The notes beneath the pieces were generated by a model. That model made no database searches, was not told the origin of the DNA, and saw nothing but the letters and a program-made list of their open reading frames with translations. The position numbers and the translations under genes are program-made. This document shows, piece after piece, positions 5,954-6,892 of a stretch of 6,892 nt of DNA (the stretch's first letter is position 1; each line of letters starts with the position of its first letter). Source of the DNA: Planctomycetota bacterium (GTDB taxonomy: Bacteria > Planctomycetota > Planctomycetia > Planctomycetales > Planctomycetaceae); assembly GCA_026692825.1 (NCBI GenBank), contig JAPLOC010001277.1, positions 3,847 to 10,738 of the forward strand. The letters are read 5' to 3'.

Positions 5954-6892
5954 TTCCCATCCAACAGCTTGTCGAAATCGGGACCGTCGAGCGGGTTCTT
6001 CTTGGGGTCCGCCGTCTTGGTTTCGTCGAGCCCCATCGCCTTGGCGGCTCGTTCGACATCGGGGGTTCCGCTTCCGTCCGCGTTCGCGGTTTCCGACGGA
6101 GCGGACTTGTTGGGCTGCTCGCGGGCCAGTTCGGCGGCGGCCGCCGCGGCGGCTTTCGCGGGAGAGACCTTGGGCTGGTTCACCGGACCATAGACGAAAT
6201 AGGGACCAACCGTGAACACCGCGAGAATGGCCGCCGTGGCGAACGTCGCCAACAGCAGACTGCGAATCAGCAGACTGGTGGAGACGATGCCGATCACTTC
6301 CTGCGGACTGCGCCCCTTGAGCCGGGCGAGAAACTCGCGCAGTTCGACCAGCGTCAGCGAGCCATTCTCCTTGAGCGTGCTGACATCGCGAAACAGCCCC
6401 GGTGCGGGGGAAGTCACCGCCGCCGGGGAGCGCGACGGTTGGGAGTCAGAGAAGGTGTCACGGGAGGACGAGGCTCCAGCCGAGCCGCCACTGGGCAGGC
6501 TTGTCGAGGGAATCGATCCCCCCAGGGGAGGCGCATGCGCCACGGCCGGCGCAACCCCCACGGGAGGGCGAGGCTCCTGCCGAGCCGCCGCTGGACTCCC
6601 GTCAACAACAACGCGTTCTCCGGGTAGCCCTCGACTCGCGCCGGCGGATGGTTCTTCGCCTCGGACAATCGCCGAAGGTTGATGCGGACGCATCACCGGC
6701 GATTCCGGCGTGCCAGGATCACCCTCCCGCCGCGTTCCGATTGTCGGAATACCGGCGTCAAGAACTGCCGTCTCAACCACCGCTTGCAGCGCGACCGGAC
6801 CTGCCGGAATCGATTCTCCCGCCAGGGGCGCACCCGCCACGAGAGGCGAATGCTCCACGGGAGGGCGAGGCTCCTGCCGAGCCGCCGCTGGA
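5950..6892 (-). CDS. Single-TM protein with long Pro/Ala-rich N-terminal region (5' end outside window)
   Basis: The frame is open through the right edge, so the start is not visible or lies at an internal codon (GTG 6858, ATG 6693 and GTG 6417 are options, none with a clear Shine-Dalgarno sequence). Numbering from GTG 6858, residues 1-150 are low-complexity Pro/Ala/Gly/Ser/Arg sequence that includes the translated DNA repeats. Residues about 168-194 form a charged helical segment (LVELREFLARLKGRSPQEVIG). A single membrane helix follows at about 199-223, then an Ala/Lys-rich tail ending in DFDKLLDGK. I recognise the ELREFLARLKGRSPQE-plus-TM core as resembling planctomycete hypothetical proteins but know no function. 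The stop overlaps the DUF4159 start as ATGA, so the two are probably co-translated. The core (about 5950-6420) is surely coding. The N-terminal part could be a disordered tail or a misread, repeat-rich spacer. Confidence 0.7.
   Translation of the reverse strand, partial: PAAARQEPRPPVEHSPLVAGAPLAGESIPAGPVALQAVVETAVLDAGIPTIGTRREGDPGTPESPVMRPHQPSAIVRGEEPSAGASRGLPGERVVVDGSPAAARQEPRPPVGVAPAVAHAPPLGGSIPSTSLPSGGSAGASSSRDTFSDSQPSRSPAAVTSPAPGLFRDVSTLKENGSLTLVELREFLARLKGRSPQEVIGIVSTSLLIRSLLLATFATAAILAVFTVGPYFVYGPVNQPKVSPAKAAAAAAAELAREQPNKSAPSETANADGSGTPDVERAAKAMGLDETKTADPKKNPLDGPDFDKLLDGK
6459..6495. repeat. Hairpin-cored dispersed repeat, copy 1 (diverged)
   Basis: This copy lies 100 bp from copy 2 and differs from it at 6468, 6478 and 6490, plus the last base. 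The hairpin core is GGCTC (6472-6476) and GAGCC (6482-6486) around a 5-base loop. None of the differences falls in the stem. In the minus-strand gene it reads PSGGSAGASSSR. Confidence 0.8.
6530..6541. repeat. 12-bp perfect palindrome
   Basis: GGCGCATGCGCC is fully self-complementary. It lies in the diverged left part of the 87-bp repeat, where the matching bases of the right copy (GGCGCACCCGCC) have lost the symmetry. Confidence 0.6.
6558..6595. repeat. Hairpin-cored dispersed repeat, copy 2
   Basis: These 38 bases are identical to 6855-6892. The stem arms are 6572-6576 and 6582-6586 with loop CTGCC. In the minus-strand gene it reads PAAARQEPRPPV, a different frame from copy 1. ARQEPRPP-like peptides recur, as I recall, in translated planctomycete spacers. 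Confidence 0.85.
6806..6892. repeat. Longer ~87-bp direct repeat, right copy
   Basis: Partner of the block at 6509-6595. Both encode versions of a peptide ending ...AP..G.SIP in the minus-strand frame (APLAGESIP here, APPLGGSIP in the other copy), so the duplication kept the reading frame. Confidence 0.7.
6855..6892. repeat. Hairpin-cored dispersed repeat, copy 3 (reaches window edge)
   Basis: This is an exact 38-bp match to copy 2 at an offset of 297 bp (99 codons). It is read in the same frame as copy 2 (PAAARQEPRPPV). The stem arms are 6869-6873 and 6879-6883. The repeat may continue beyond the window. Confidence 0.85.

Larger units (their letters stand above)
6509..6595. repeat. Longer ~87-bp direct repeat, left copy
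   Basis: The similarity around copy 2 extends leftward to 6509. The block aligns without gaps to 6806-6892, starting with the shared ggaatcgat. The leftmost 49 bases are diverged (roughly three quarters identical by eye) and the last 38 are identical. Confidence 0.7.

Noticed and set aside
5872..6627. A plus-strand open frame of 251 codons at the right end
   Set aside because: The Gly/Arg-rich translation includes repeat-derived peptides, and it lies opposite the TM-protein core. Treated as a shadow.
6459..6892. CRISPR array
   Set aside because: Repeat spacing is irregular (100 and 297 bp), there are only three copies, the copies lie in an open reading frame, and no cas gene is nearby.

Overview
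The window is G+C-rich and very probably comes from a member of the Planctomycetota (Planctomycetales-like). The strongest sign is the minus-strand DUF4159 membrane protein. Its juxtamembrane segment and DUF4159 domain match, from memory, a family I know only from planctomycetes. Hairpin-cored dispersed repeats, a degenerate heptamer spacer and a C-rich leader without a Shine-Dalgarno sequence fit the same group. This assignment comes from pattern recognition, not from a database search.

Layout: there are two convergent gene sets. On the plus strand, from the left edge, lie the C-terminal half of a 12-TM major facilitator transporter (cut by the window start), an iron-type (group III) alcohol dehydrogenase-like enzyme, and a PyrE-like phosphoribosyltransferase with a good Shine-Dalgarno sequence and a GTG start. 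A 49-bp spacer made of degenerate 7-bp units separates the first two. An 80-bp spacer with a perfect 9-bp-stem hairpin separates the last two. No shared pathway is evident for these three genes.

On the minus strand, transcribed from the right edge leftward, lie a single-TM protein with a long Pro/Ala-rich N-terminal extension (open at the right edge), a five-TM protein with a C-terminal DUF4159 domain, and an exported TPR-repeat protein. These three are joined by two ATGA stop/start overlaps and look like one translationally coupled operon. It probably encodes a cell-envelope module of unknown function. DUF4159 genes are often found near MoxR ATPase, DUF58 and VWA-domain genes, so such genes may lie beyond the right edge. 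The two gene sets meet tail to tail across a 46-bp spacer with no convincing terminator.

The most unusual DNA is at 6450-6892. Three copies of a G+C-rich repeat with a GGCTC/GAGCC hairpin core sit inside the apparent N-terminal coding region of the right-hand gene. They are read in two different frames, which points to repetition at the DNA level and makes the true start of that gene uncertain. No rRNA, tRNA, CRISPR array, insertion sequence or phage gene was seen. No clearly new multi-gene system is visible. The nearest candidate is the coupled, uncharacterised envelope operon.
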